From NCBI RefSeq assembly GCF_009299795.1, contig NZ_VIGP01000008.1:19494-83493 (forward strand): a stretch of DNA of 64,000 nt. Direction: 5' to 3'. The position numbers and the translations under genes were made by a program. Under the pieces are notes generated by a model that had not been told where the DNA came from, searched no databases, and saw only the letters and a list, made by a program, of their open reading frames with translations. This DNA is from Brachybacterium subflavum (GTDB lineage Bacteria; Actinomycetota; Actinomycetes; Actinomycetales; Dermabacteraceae). Every line of letters starts with the position of its first letter. Positions within the stretch are counted from its first letter, which is position 1. Positions 42,771 to 51,068 of this stretch are shown one piece after another.

Positions 42771-43101
42771 CCGCCGGGCCGGGCCACGGCCTGGGCTGGG
42801 CCGATGGGTGGGCCGGGCCGACGGTGGGGCGGGCCGGACCGACGGCCCGGCATGGCCGACGGCGGGGCCGGGCCGAGTGGGCCGGCCGGGCCGGGTGGGC
42901 CGCCGTCATGTCACCCTTCGCCGCCCCTGTTGTCACGGACGGGCCGGTGGTGAGGCGGCGTGGCGATATCGCCACAGCTCCTCACCAGCGGCCCGTCCGT
43001 GACACCGCACCTGCCGGAACCCGCTGATGGGCTCGTCCTGCAGGCGGCCCGCAGCCCCTCGGCCAGGCCCTGGCCAGCTCGCCCCGGCCCCGCCGGACGT
43101 C
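42771..43101. other. 331-base convergent spacer with large palindrome
   Basis: The first 140 bases are G+C-rich low-complexity sequence (runs of GGGCCGAC-like units) and the rest holds a 72-bp inverted repeat (42932-43003). No gene. Confidence 0.7.
42932..43003. repeat. 72-bp palindromic element, copy 1
   Basis: Two 36-base arms meet with no loop at GAT/ATC; 32 of 36 positions pair. The outer 15 bases (GTCACGGACGGGCCG) pair perfectly. The same element is found at 57193-57264. Both copies lie between converging genes, so they could act as two-way terminators or as a dispersed palindromic repeat. Confidence 0.85.
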
Positions 43102-44877
43102 TCAGCCCAGGTGCTCGCCGAGCTCGGCCATGAGGATGGAGAAGGACAGGGCACCGGGATCGGGGGTGCCCTTGGACTTCTCGCCGAGCACGCGAGCGCG
43201 GCCCTTGGTCGCGGTGATCAGCGCGGTCGCCTCCGCGGCATCGCGCGCGAGGGCCGCGGCCGAGCTGATCGCCGGGGCCGGATCGGTGCCGTCGAACGCC
43301 TCGAGCAGCGCGCGGCGGAACGGCACTGCCGCGTCCATCATCGTCTTGTCGCCCTCGACCGCACCGCCGAGCCGGCCGATCGTGTCCACGCCCGCGACCA
43401 GCGCGTCCACGACCTGCGGGCCCTGCACGCCCTGACTGTCTGCCACGGTGCTCCCGGCCGCGATCAGCGCCGCGCCCCACAGTGCCCCGGAGGTGCCGCC
43501 GGCGGCCTCGGACCAGGCCTCGCCCGCGTGCACCAGCACCGTGCGGGCGCCCGCGCCGTCGGCGACCGCGGTGCGTGCGGCCTCTGCGGCGCCCTTGGAG
43601 CCGAACACCATGCCCTGACCGTGGTCGCCGTCGCCGGCGATCGCATCGATCCGCCCCAGCTCGGCCTCCTCCCGCGCGCACACGGCCTCGAACAGGTCCA
43701 GCACGCCGCTGATCCTGCGCGCCGCCGCCCGGGACTCGTCGCTCGCCTGCGGGATCGGGTCCACACCCGGCTCCCACCGCACCACACCCGCGGCGTCGGT
43801 GTCGGCCCCGGAGACGGAACCGGAATCGGCGTCGGCACCAACACCGCCCGTCTCCACCGCGGGCATCGCCCCGCGATGGAACGCGGGAGTGTCCACCGGC
43901 GCGAGCCAGTGCTCCTCGAGCTCCTCGTCCAGGAACACCAGCGTCAGCGAGAGCCCTGCCATGTCCAGGCTCGTCACGTGCTCGCCCACCTCCGGGCGCA
44001 CCGGCGTGATCCCCCGCTCCGCGAGCATCCGCGCCACGTGCCCATAGACCACGTAGAGCTCCTCGTACTTCACCGTGCCCAGGCCGTTGACGACCACCGC
44101 CACCCGGCCGAGGTACCCGGCCTCGCCGTCGGCCGCACGCGCGGGCTCCTCGGCGAGGACCCCCTCGACCAGCATCGCCGCGACCTCGCGGGCGCTGCCC
44201 AGGGGCACGTCCCGCACCCCGGGCTCGCCGTGGATCCCCAGGCCCACCGCCATCTGACCGCTCTCGACGTGGAACAGCGGCGCCTGGGCGCCGGGCAGGG
44301 TGCAGCCGTCGAACGCGACCCCGAAGGACCGGGTGGCGTCGTTCGCGCGGATCGCGACCTGCTCGGCCGCCTCCAGGTCTGCGCCCGCCTCGATCGCCGC
44401 ACCGAGGATCTTGAAGACCGGCAGGTCGCCCGCGATCCCACGCCGGTCGCGATGGTTCTGCGGGGTGTTCGAGGCGATGTCGTCGCTGACCTTCACGATC
44501 CGCACGTCGATCCCGTCGGCCCGCAGCTTCTCTGCCGCCAGGCCGAAGTGCAGCACGTCCCCGGCATAGTTCCCGAAGCCGAGGATCACGCCGCCGCCGT
44601 TCTCCGCATTGCGCGCGACCGAGTACACCTGCGAGGCCGAGGGCGAGGCGAACACGTTCCCGCACGGGGCTCCGTGCCCCATCCCGCGTCCGACCCAGCC
44701 CGCGAAGGCCGGATAGTGCCCCGAGCCGCCGCCGATCACCAGGGCCGGCTGGCCCGCGGGCGTCGGCGCAGACCGCACCACACCCCCATGCACCTGCAGC
44801 AGGCCCGGCTGCGAAGCCACCAGCCCCGCCACCGCGTCGGCCGCGAACTCGCTCGGCTCGTCGAAGAGATACGTCAT
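43102..44877 (-). CDS. lerK: DhaK-DhaL fusion kinase, probable L-erythrulose kinase
   Basis: A 591-residue ATP-dependent dihydroxyacetone-kinase-family protein. The DhaK domain (about 1-330) has GGGSGHYPAFAGW and the substrate-binding His in GLGIHGEPG. A linker covers about 340-395. The DhaL domain (about 400-591) carries the Mg-ADP motif IAGDGDHGQGM and GGTSGALWG. LerK enzymes phosphorylate L-erythrulose at C1. The apionate genes and the divergent TIM-like isomerase in this window make that more likely than dihydroxyacetone. GGAGG supports ATG 44877. Motif B lies upstream. Confidence 0.7.
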   Translation of the reverse strand: MTYLFDEPSEFAADAVAGLVASQPGLLQVHGGVVRSAPTPAGQPALVIGGGSGHYPAFAGWVGRGMGHGAPCGNVFASPSASQVYSVARNAENGGGVILGFGNYAGDVLHFGLAAEKLRADGIDVRIVKVSDDIASNTPQNHRDRRGIAGDLPVFKILGAAIEAGADLEAAEQVAIRANDATRSFGVAFDGCTLPGAQAPLFHVESGQMAVGLGIHGEPGVRDVPLGSAREVAAMLVEGVLAEEPARAADGEAGYLGRVAVVVNGLGTVKYEELYVVYGHVARMLAERGITPVRPEVGEHVTSLDMAGLSLTLVFLDEELEEHWLAPVDTPAFHRGAMPAVETGGVGADADSGSVSGADTDAAGVVRWEPGVDPIPQASDESRAAARRISGVLDLFEAVCAREEAELGRIDAIAGDGDHGQGMVFGSKGAAEAARTAVADGAGARTVLVHAGEAWSEAAGGTSGALWGAALIAAGSTVADSQGVQGPQVVDALVAGVDTIGRLGGAVEGDKTMMDAAVPFRRALLEAFDGTDPAPAISSAAALARDAAEATALITATKGRARVLGEKSKGTPDPGALSFSILMAELGEHLG

Positions 44878-44954
44878 CGTGGATCCTCCAGGAAGGGCCG
44901 CTCTCACGGCTGCGTGGGCGTGGTCGGGGGCTGGCGTCGAGCCCGAGTCGACCA

Positions 44955-44968
44955 AATCCTATAGGAAT
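44955..44968 (-). promoter_or_regulatory. operator motif B upstream of the kinase
   Basis: AATCCTATAGGAAT, 13 of 14 matches, 78 bases before the kinase start and 50 bases from a motif A site in the same spacer. Confidence 0.65.
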
Positions 44969-45017
44969 CGACGCGGCATCGGAGCTGCCGTCTCGGCGCT
45001 CGGGGCCGTCCTTGCGA

Positions 45018-45031
45018 TTGGTCAACCGGTT
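45018..45031 (+). promoter_or_regulatory. operator motif A upstream of the MFS gene
   Basis: TTGGTCAACCGGTT, identical to the apnL and oiaC copies although 25 kb away. Confidence 0.65.
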
Positions 45032-45045
45032 TGCCACACTATAGC
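45018..45045 (+). promoter_or_regulatory. predicted promoter of the MFS gene
   Basis: TTGGTC (45018-45023), a 16-base spacer and TATAGC (45040-45045). The -35 is the first half of motif A. Confidence 0.5.
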
Positions 45046-45106
45046 GGACCGACGTCCGGCACCGCGGCCCGCCCGCGCCGACGCTCACACCGACACAGGA
45101 GTCACC

Positions 45107-46552
45107 GTGACCGCTTCCTCCTCCGAGGCATCGCCCGGAGCGCCCGCACCCTCGCCCGTCGCCGAGTCCGCCGTCGCCCGGTCCGCGATCCGCAAGGTCT
45201 CGGTGCGCCTGGTCCCCTTCGTCGCGCTGATGTTCTTCATCAACTACCTGGACCGCACGGCGATCGGCTTCGCCTCCCCCAACGGCATGAACGACGACCT
45301 CGCACTCTCCGCGGCGCAGTTCGGCTTCCCCTCCGGAGTGTTCTTCATCGGCTACATCCTGCTGGAGATCCCCTCCAACCTGGCGCTGCACCGCTTCGGA
45401 GCACGCATCTGGCTGGCGCGCATCATGATCAGCTGGGGCGTGGTCGCGGTGGCCTTCACCTGGGTGCAGGGCTTCACCTCGCTCACGGTGCTGCGCTTCC
45501 TGCTGGGCGTCGCCGAGGCCGGATTCTTCCCCGGGGCGATCCTCTTCCTGAGCCTGTGGGTCCCCGCCGCGTACCGCGGGCGCATCCTCATGCTCTTCTA
45601 CCTCGCGCAGCCGCTGACCACGGTGATCGGCGCCCCGCTCGCGGGGCTGCTGATCCAGCAGCACGGGCTGTTCGGCCTCGCGGGCTGGCGCGTGATGTTC
45701 CTGGGCGTGGGCCTGCCCGCGATCATCATCGGCATCGCCGCGCTGTTCTACCTCAAGGACCGGCCGGCCGACGCGAAGTGGCTGACCCGCGCCGAGCAGG
45801 ACTGGCTCACCGACTCCCTGCGCGCCGAGTCGACCGCGAAGAGCGAGGGCACCGGGCACGTGCCGGCACGCTTCGCCTTCCGCAGCGGACGCGTGTGGAT
45901 GCTGTCGATCATCTACTTCGGCTTCATCTACGGCCTCTACGCGCTCGCCTTCTTCCTGCCCACGATCATCGAGGGCTTCCAGGACCAGTCGGGCCAGTCC
46001 TTCGGCGTGCTCGCCCAAGGACTGATCACCGCGATCCCCTACCTGCCCGCCGCGGTCGTCATGTACTTCTGGTCGCGCCACGCGAGCCGCAACGGCCTGA
46101 AGTCCTGGCACATCGCCGTGCCCGCGCTCGTGGGAGGGGTCTCGATCCCGCTGGCGCTGTACGCGGGCTCGCCGGCCCTCACGATCGCCGTCATCACCGT
46201 CACCGCCTGCGCGATCTTCGCGGCGCTGCCGAACTTCTGGACGCTGCCCACGCAGTTCCTCACCGGCGCCGCAGCGGCCGCGGGCGTCGCGCTCATCAAC
46301 ACGCTCGGCAACCTCGGCGGCTTCAGCGCGCCGTACATCACCGGCGCGGTCCATGACTGGACCGGCGGCTACGAGGCGCCGATGTTCCTGGTCGGCTTCT
46401 TCATGCTGCTCTCGGCACTGCTCATGGTGGTGCTCGCGCGAAGCACACGGGCACGGGGCGCCGGTGGGACGGCGAGGGCCGACGGGGCCACGGGACACGG
46501 CGCGAGCGCCGGGGCCGACGGGACGGTCCTCGTCTCCCCCGAGAAGGACTGA
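45107..46552 (+). CDS. MFS transporter, ACS type, of the apionate/erythrulose regulon
   Basis: A 481-residue carrier with twelve membrane segments. FINYLDRTAIGFASPNGM, GYILLEIPSNLALHRFGAR and GVAEAGFFPGAILFLS place it with the tartrate/phthalate-like ACS carriers and near the carrier at 26057. I start at GTG 45107 after CAGGAG. It is divergent from the L-erythrulose kinase gene, and its promoter contains motif A, so it probably imports apionate, apionolactone or a C4 polyol or acid feeding this pathway (inference). A strong hairpin follows. Confidence 0.85.
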   Translation: MTASSSEASPGAPAPSPVAESAVARSAIRKVSVRLVPFVALMFFINYLDRTAIGFASPNGMNDDLALSAAQFGFPSGVFFIGYILLEIPSNLALHRFGARIWLARIMISWGVVAVAFTWVQGFTSLTVLRFLLGVAEAGFFPGAILFLSLWVPAAYRGRILMLFYLAQPLTTVIGAPLAGLLIQQHGLFGLAGWRVMFLGVGLPAIIIGIAALFYLKDRPADAKWLTRAEQDWLTDSLRAESTAKSEGTGHVPARFAFRSGRVWMLSIIYFGFIYGLYALAFFLPTIIEGFQDQSGQSFGVLAQGLITAIPYLPAAVVMYFWSRHASRNGLKSWHIAVPALVGGVSIPLALYAGSPALTIAVITVTACAIFAALPNFWTLPTQFLTGAAAAAGVALINTLGNLGGFSAPYITGAVHDWTGGYEAPMFLVGFFMLLSALLMVVLARSTRARGAGGTARADGATGHGASAGADGTVLVSPEKD

Positions 46553-46584
46553 TCGGACCGGGCGCACCCGCCCGAGGTCGATCG

Positions 46585-46616
46585 CGAAGGGCCGCGCGGA
46601 ACCGCGCGGCCCTTCG
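46585..46616 (+). terminator. 15-bp perfect hairpin after the MFS gene
   Basis: CGAAGGGCCGCGCGG (46585-46599) pairs perfectly with 46602-46616. There is no U-tract but the stem is very stable. It separates the MFS gene from the next operon. Confidence 0.7.
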
Positions 46617-46628
46617 TCGCACTCCAGC

Positions 46629-46641
46629 CGATACGAATCGA
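46629..46641 (-). promoter_or_regulatory. LacI-type operator, distal copy
   Basis: CGATACGAATCGA, a near-palindrome with a central CG typical of LacI-family sites. It is the exact reverse complement of 46877-46889. Confidence 0.5.
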
Positions 46642-46876
46642 CAACTGCTGTCCGCAGCCGCGTCTTCCGCAGGCCGTCCGGCTGGCCCGTGACCCCGGCA
46701 GCAGGCTCCCGGGCGCTCCGAGGATGCGGGCCTCCTCGGCCCCTGCCGGCCGGACCACCCCTTGCAATCCCCGCCCGGCACGTCCATGATGGTCCGCAGC
46801 CGACCGGGGCGCATCGCAGCGCCCGTCGGCGACACCCCTCCGTTCCTCCATCGCCGACGTCGTCGACCGCACATCA

Positions 46877-46890
46877 TCGATTCGTATCGA
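46877..46890 (+). promoter_or_regulatory. LacI-type operator, proximal copy
   Basis: TCGATTCGTATCGA, identical over 13 bases (inverted) to the site 248 bases upstream. It touches the first possible start codon of the binding-protein gene. The LacI gene at 52226 in the same operon is the likely regulator. Confidence 0.55.
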
Positions 46891-48260
46891 TGCAATGCGG
46901 CGGAGAAAGCGAGTTCCCCGTGCCATCCGCTCCACGCCCGCCCCTCCCGCGCAGAGCCGTCCACCGCGCGCGGTCCGCCGCGTCCCCGCGGACCGCCGCG
47001 TCCTCGCGCTCCCTCCGCGCCCCGCAGCCCGTGCTCTCCCGCCGCGCGCTCGGCACCCTCCTGGCCCCCGCGGCCCTCGCCTCGACCGCGGCTCTGGGCC
47101 TCGCCGGCTGCGGGAGCTCGACCGCCTCCGATCCGACGTCCCTGCGGATCGTCGACTACTACAACACCCCGGCCGACGACGTCGTCATCGAGGAGACCTT
47201 CACGAAGAGCGCGAAGGACCTGGGGCTCACGTTCAGCCGCGAGAAGGTCCCCGGCGACCAGCTCATCCCCAAGGTCCTGCAGATGGGGTCCTCGAAGACG
47301 CTCCCGGACATCCTCATGCTCGACAACCCCGATCTCCCACAGCTCGCGGCCTCCGGCGCCCTCGCGCCGCTCGATCAGTACGGCTTCTCGACCGACGGGC
47401 TCACCCCGTCGATCGCCGACCTCGGGATGCTCGACGGGACGCTGTACGCGATCGCCCCCACGGTCAACACGATCGCCCTGTTCTTCAACGTGCCGATGCT
47501 CGAGAAGGCCGGAATCGACCCGCCCACCACCTGGGAGGAGACCCGGGAGGCGGCCCGCGCCCTCACCGGCGACGGCACCTACGGGATCGCGTTCTCGGCG
47601 ATCGCCACCTATGAGGGGACCTTCCAGTTCATGCCGTTCATGTGGTCCAACGGCGGCGACGAGAAGGACCTCGCGACCCCCGAGGTCGCGGGCGCCGCCG
47701 AGTTCTGGTCCCAGCTCCTGCAGGACGGCTCCGCCTCCCGGTCGGTGGTCAACTGGGGACAGGGCGATGCGATGGACCAGTTCAAGGCCGGGAAGGCGGC
47801 GATGGTCGTCAACGGCCCGTGGAACATCGCGGGCCTGACGGCCGACACCCCCGATCTGGAGTGGGACGTGGTCACCCTCCCGGTCCCGCGCTCCGGCGCC
47901 GAGTCGATCGCACCGCTCGGCGGGGAGGTCTGGACGGTCCCGGTGACCGGGAACGAGGAGAAGCAGCGCAATGCCGCGAAGCTCCTCCAGGCCTTCGTCG
48001 CCCCCGAGAACCAGCTGCGCATGGGCACCGCCCGCAGCACCATCCCCGGCCACGCCGCGACCGCGAAGCAGTTCGCGAGCGAGCACCCCGACCTCGCGAC
48101 CTTCGTCGAGCAGGTCTCCACCGCCCGCGCCCGCACCGGCGAGCTCGGGCCCGAGTGGCCGCGCACCGCCAAGGCCATCTACACCGCGAACCAGGAGGTC
48201 CTGGTCGACGACACCGATCCGGCGAAGGCCTTCGACGAGGCCGCCCGGACCGTGAGCTGA
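46890..48260 (+). CDS. sugar-binding lipoprotein of second ABC importer
   Basis: Up to 456 residues; family 1 extracellular solute-binding protein. A long Arg/Pro/Ser-rich N-terminus precedes a twin-arginine-like SRRALGTLLAPAALA core and lipobox LAGC. The mature lobes show TLPDILMLDNPDLPQLA, FFNVPMLEKAGIDPPTTWEE and FKAGKAAMVVNGPWNIAG. The start is uncertain. ATG 46890 lacks a ribosome site and overlaps an operator; GTG 46920 or GTG 47031, which gives a standard-length signal, are alternatives. It heads an operon of two permeases, ThuA, an oxidoreductase and LacI. Confidence 0.8.
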   Translation: MQCGGESEFPVPSAPRPPLPRRAVHRARSAASPRTAASSRSLRAPQPVLSRRALGTLLAPAALASTAALGLAGCGSSTASDPTSLRIVDYYNTPADDVVIEETFTKSAKDLGLTFSREKVPGDQLIPKVLQMGSSKTLPDILMLDNPDLPQLAASGALAPLDQYGFSTDGLTPSIADLGMLDGTLYAIAPTVNTIALFFNVPMLEKAGIDPPTTWEETREAARALTGDGTYGIAFSAIATYEGTFQFMPFMWSNGGDEKDLATPEVAGAAEFWSQLLQDGSASRSVVNWGQGDAMDQFKAGKAAMVVNGPWNIAGLTADTPDLEWDVVTLPVPRSGAESIAPLGGEVWTVPVTGNEEKQRNAAKLLQAFVAPENQLRMGTARSTIPGHAATAKQFASEHPDLATFVEQVSTARARTGELGPEWPRTAKAIYTANQEVLVDDTDPAKAFDEAARTVS

Positions 48261-48275
48261 GACGAGGAGCCACAG

Positions 48276-49292
48276 ATGACCAGCACAAGCACTGCTTCCA
48301 GCGCCGAAGGACTCGCTTCCGTCGGACCCCGGGCCACCCGCCGATCCCCTCGCGCCGACGCCGCCGACGGAGGGCCCGCCCAGCGTCCGGAGCGCCGCCG
48401 GCGGCGCAGCGGCGAGGGCGTCCTGGTGCGCTACGCCTTCATCGCCCCCGCGGTCCTGTACCTGCTGCTGTTCTACGGGTACCCGATCGTCAAGAACGTC
48501 GTGATGAGCTTCCAGGCGTACGACTTCTCGACGTTCTTCAACGGCAGCGCACCGTTCGTCGGCCTCGACAACTACGCGACCGCGCTGTCGAACCCGATCT
48601 TCCTCAAGGCCCTCGCGAACACGGGCCTGTTCACCGTGGGCTCGATCATCGGCCAGTTCATCATCGGGCTGGGCCTCTCCCTCTACTTCCGCAAACACTT
48701 CCCGCTCTCCGGGGTGCTGCGATCCCTCCTGCTGCTGCCGTGGCTGCTGCCGATGATCGTCTCCGCGGCCGTGTGGCGGTGGATCCTCGAGCAGGACAGC
48801 GGCATCCTCAACCGCTTCCTCGAGTCCATCGGCCTGATCTCCGAGCCCATCGGCTGGCTGACCAGCTCCGACACCGCCCTGATCGCCGTGATCATGGTGA
48901 ACATCTGGCTGGGGATCCCCTTCAACGTGGCGCTGCTGTACAGCGGGCTGCAGGCGATCCCGGAGGAGCTCTACGAGGCCGGCCAGCTCGACGGCGCGAC
49001 CGGCTGGAAGTCCTTCCGCCACATCACGCTGCCGCTGCTGCGCCCCGTGGTCAGCGTGGTGCTGCTGCTGGGCGTCATCTACACGATCAAGGTCCTGGAC
49101 CTGATCATCGGCCTCACCGGCGGCGGCCCCGCGAACGCCACGCAGACGCTCGCGACCCGCAGCTACGAGCTCAGCTTCCTCGAGTTCGACTTCGGCCAGG
49201 GCGCCGCGCTCAGCAACGTCCTGATCCTCATCGCCCTGCTCTTCTCCGTCGTCTACCTGCGGGCGAACGCGCGCGCCGCGAAGAACGGATGA
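48276..49292 (+). CDS. sugar ABC transporter permease, MalF type
   Basis: A 338-residue CUT1 permease with a basic hydrophilic N-terminus (about 1-45) and six membrane segments. The EAA loop reads LYEAGQLDGATGWKSFRHI. GAGGAG precedes ATG 48276, 15 bases after the binding-protein stop. Its stop overlaps the next start by ATGA. Confidence 0.85.
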   Translation: MTSTSTASSAEGLASVGPRATRRSPRADAADGGPAQRPERRRRRSGEGVLVRYAFIAPAVLYLLLFYGYPIVKNVVMSFQAYDFSTFFNGSAPFVGLDNYATALSNPIFLKALANTGLFTVGSIIGQFIIGLGLSLYFRKHFPLSGVLRSLLLLPWLLPMIVSAAVWRWILEQDSGILNRFLESIGLISEPIGWLTSSDTALIAVIMVNIWLGIPFNVALLYSGLQAIPEELYEAGQLDGATGWKSFRHITLPLLRPVVSVVLLLGVIYTIKVLDLIIGLTGGGPANATQTLATRSYELSFLEFDFGQGAALSNVLILIALLFSVVYLRANARAAKNG

Positions 49293-50158
49293 CCGCCATG
49301 ACCACCACCACCGGACCCCGCACATCCCTCACCCCGCCGCGCCGGCGCTCGGGCGCCCCGCGCGGCCTGCTCCACACCGGCATCGGCATCGTGCTCGTCG
49401 CGATCATGCTGTTCCCCGTCTACTGGATGGTCAACGCCTCCCTCGCCCCTCAGGGCAACAGCCTGAACACGGGCCTGCTGCCCCTGCACCCCGACGTCGG
49501 CGGCTACGCCCGCGCCTTCGCCGACCAGGGGCCGAACCTGCTGACCTCGCTCGTCGTCGCGGTGGGCGCGGCGATCCTGTCGCTCGTCATCGCCGCCCCG
49601 TGCGCCTACGCCCTCGCCCAGTTCCGCATCCGCGGCACCGCCGTGCTCGTGTTCCTGGTCCTGATCAGCCAGATGATCCCCGGCATCGTGATCGCCAACG
49701 CGCTCTACACGGCGTATACGCCGCTGGGCCTGATCAACTCGATCCCCGGCCTGATCCTGGCCGACGCGACCCAGGGCATCCCCTTCTCGATCCTCATCAT
49801 GCGCGCCTACCTCGAGACGTTCCCGACCTCGATCGTCGAGGCGGCGCGCGTGGACGGCTGCGGGCACCTGCGCGCCTTCGTCTCGATCGTGCTGCCCGTG
49901 AGCCGGAACTCGCTGATCACCGCCGGGATCTTCTCGTTCCTCTTCGCCTGGAGCGACTTCCTGATGGCCCTGACGCTGACCACCGGCGAGACCATCCGCC
50001 CGGTCACGCTGGGCCTCTACACCTACATCGGCACCAACGACACCGACTGGAGCGCCGTGATGGCGACGGCCGTGATGTCCTCCGTCCCCGCCGTGGTGCT
50101 GATGATCGCGGCCCAGAAGTACATCGCCGCGGGCGCCACCGGAGGCGCCGTGAAATGA
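49289..50158 (+). CDS. sugar ABC transporter permease, MalG type
   Basis: A 289-residue permease with six membrane segments and EAA loop [16 protein letters not shown]. The start codon overlaps the stop of the partner permease (ATGA), so the two subunits are coupled. As with the first importer, no ATPase gene is nearby and a shared one is inferred. Confidence 0.85.
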   Translation: MTAMTTTTGPRTSLTPPRRRSGAPRGLLHTGIGIVLVAIMLFPVYWMVNASLAPQGNSLNTGLLPLHPDVGGYARAFADQGPNLLTSLVVAVGAAILSLVIAAPCAYALAQFRIRGTAVLVFLVLISQMIPGIVIANALYTAYTPLGLINSIPGLILADATQGIPFSILIMRAYLETFPTSIVEAARVDGCGHLRAFVSIVLPVSRNSLITAGIFSFLFAWSDFLMALTLTTGETIRPVTLGLYTYIGTNDTDWSAVMATAVMSSVPAVVLMIAAQKYIAAGATGGAVK

Positions 50159-50246
50159 CCGCGCCCTGCTGCCAGCCCGGAACCAGGCCCTGTCCCGGCC
50201 CCGCCGCGGGCCGTGCTCCCATGACCCCACCCGAGAGAGGAACCCG

Positions 50247-51068
50247 ATGACCACCACCGCCCCCGCTTCCCCGACGACCGCGCGCCCGCTGCGCGTGACC
50301 GTCTGGGGCGAGAACCGCCATGAGCAGCGCGACGCCCGCGTGCGCGAGAACTACCCCGAGGGCATGCACGCCGCGATCCGCGACGCCGTCGCCGAAAACC
50401 TCGGTGCGTCCGTGACCACTCGGATCGCCCTGCTGGATGATCCCGAGCACGGGCTCAGCGAGGAGGTGCTCGCCGCGACCGACGTCCTCACCTGGTGGGG
50501 GCACATGGCGCACGACGAGGTGAGCGACGAGGTCGCCGAGCGGGTCCAGCGCCACGTGCTCGCCGGGATGGGCCTGGTGGTGCTGCACTCCGGGCACTGG
50601 TCCAAGCCGTTCACGCGGCTCATGGGAACCACCTGCACCCTGCGCTGGCGCAACGAGCGCGATCGCGAGCTGGTGTGGACCGTGAACCCCTCGCACCCGA
50701 TCGCCGCCGGCGTCCCCCACCCGATCGTCATCGACGAGCAGGAGATGTACGGCGAGCACTTCGACATCCCCGTGCCCGACGAGCTCGTGTTCGTCTCCTC
50801 CTTCAGCGGGGGCGAGGTGTTCCGCTCCGGCTGCTGCTTCCGCCGCGGCAAGGGCAAGATCTTCTACTTCTCCCCCGGCGACCAGGACTATCCCGTCTAC
50901 CAGCACCGCGACGTGCGCCGCGTGATCGCCAACGGCGTGGACTGGGCGCGGCCCGCGGCGGCCGACCGCGAGGTGCCCTTCCTGGACCGCTACCCCACCG
51001 ACTGGTTCCTCACCGGCGACGGCGGGCAGGGAGTGGGAGACGCCGAGGCCGCGGGGAAGGGCGAGTGA
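50247..51068 (+). CDS. ThuA-like (trehalose utilisation) protein
   Basis: A 273-residue glutamine-amidotransferase-like protein of the ThuA family. The pattern includes [40 protein letters not shown] and [14 protein letters not shown]. ThuA partners with a Gfo/Idh/MocA dehydrogenase (ThuB) in keto-disaccharide metabolism, and here one follows with a one-base overlap. The biochemical role of ThuA is not firmly settled. GAGAGGAA supports the ATG. Confidence 0.8.
   Translation: MTTTAPASPTTARPLRVTVWGENRHEQRDARVRENYPEGMHAAIRDAVAENLGASVTTRIALLDDPEHGLSEEVLAATDVLTWWGHMAHDEVSDEVAERVQRHVLAGMGLVVLHSGHWSKPFTRLMGTTCTLRWRNERDRELVWTVNPSHPIAAGVPHPIVIDEQEMYGEHFDIPVPDELVFVSSFSGGEVFRSGCCFRRGKGKIFYFSPGDQDYPVYQHRDVRRVIANGVDWARPAAADREVPFLDRYPTDWFLTGDGGQGVGDAEAAGKGE

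Larger units (their letters stand above)
46553..46889. other. 337-base spacer with terminator and operator pair
   Basis: It holds a strong hairpin (46585-46616) and two identical 13-bp operator-like sites. A possible promoter is TTGCAA (46762-46767), 17 bases, CATGAT (46785-46790). No gene is visible. Confidence 0.6.

Noticed and set aside
42911..46567. A minus-strand open frame of more than 1,200 codons across the kinase and MFS genes
   Set aside because: It is a frame shadow of high-GC codon usage. Its translation is Arg/Gly/Glu-rich without family motifs, whereas the kinase and MFS frames show complete, conserved domains.
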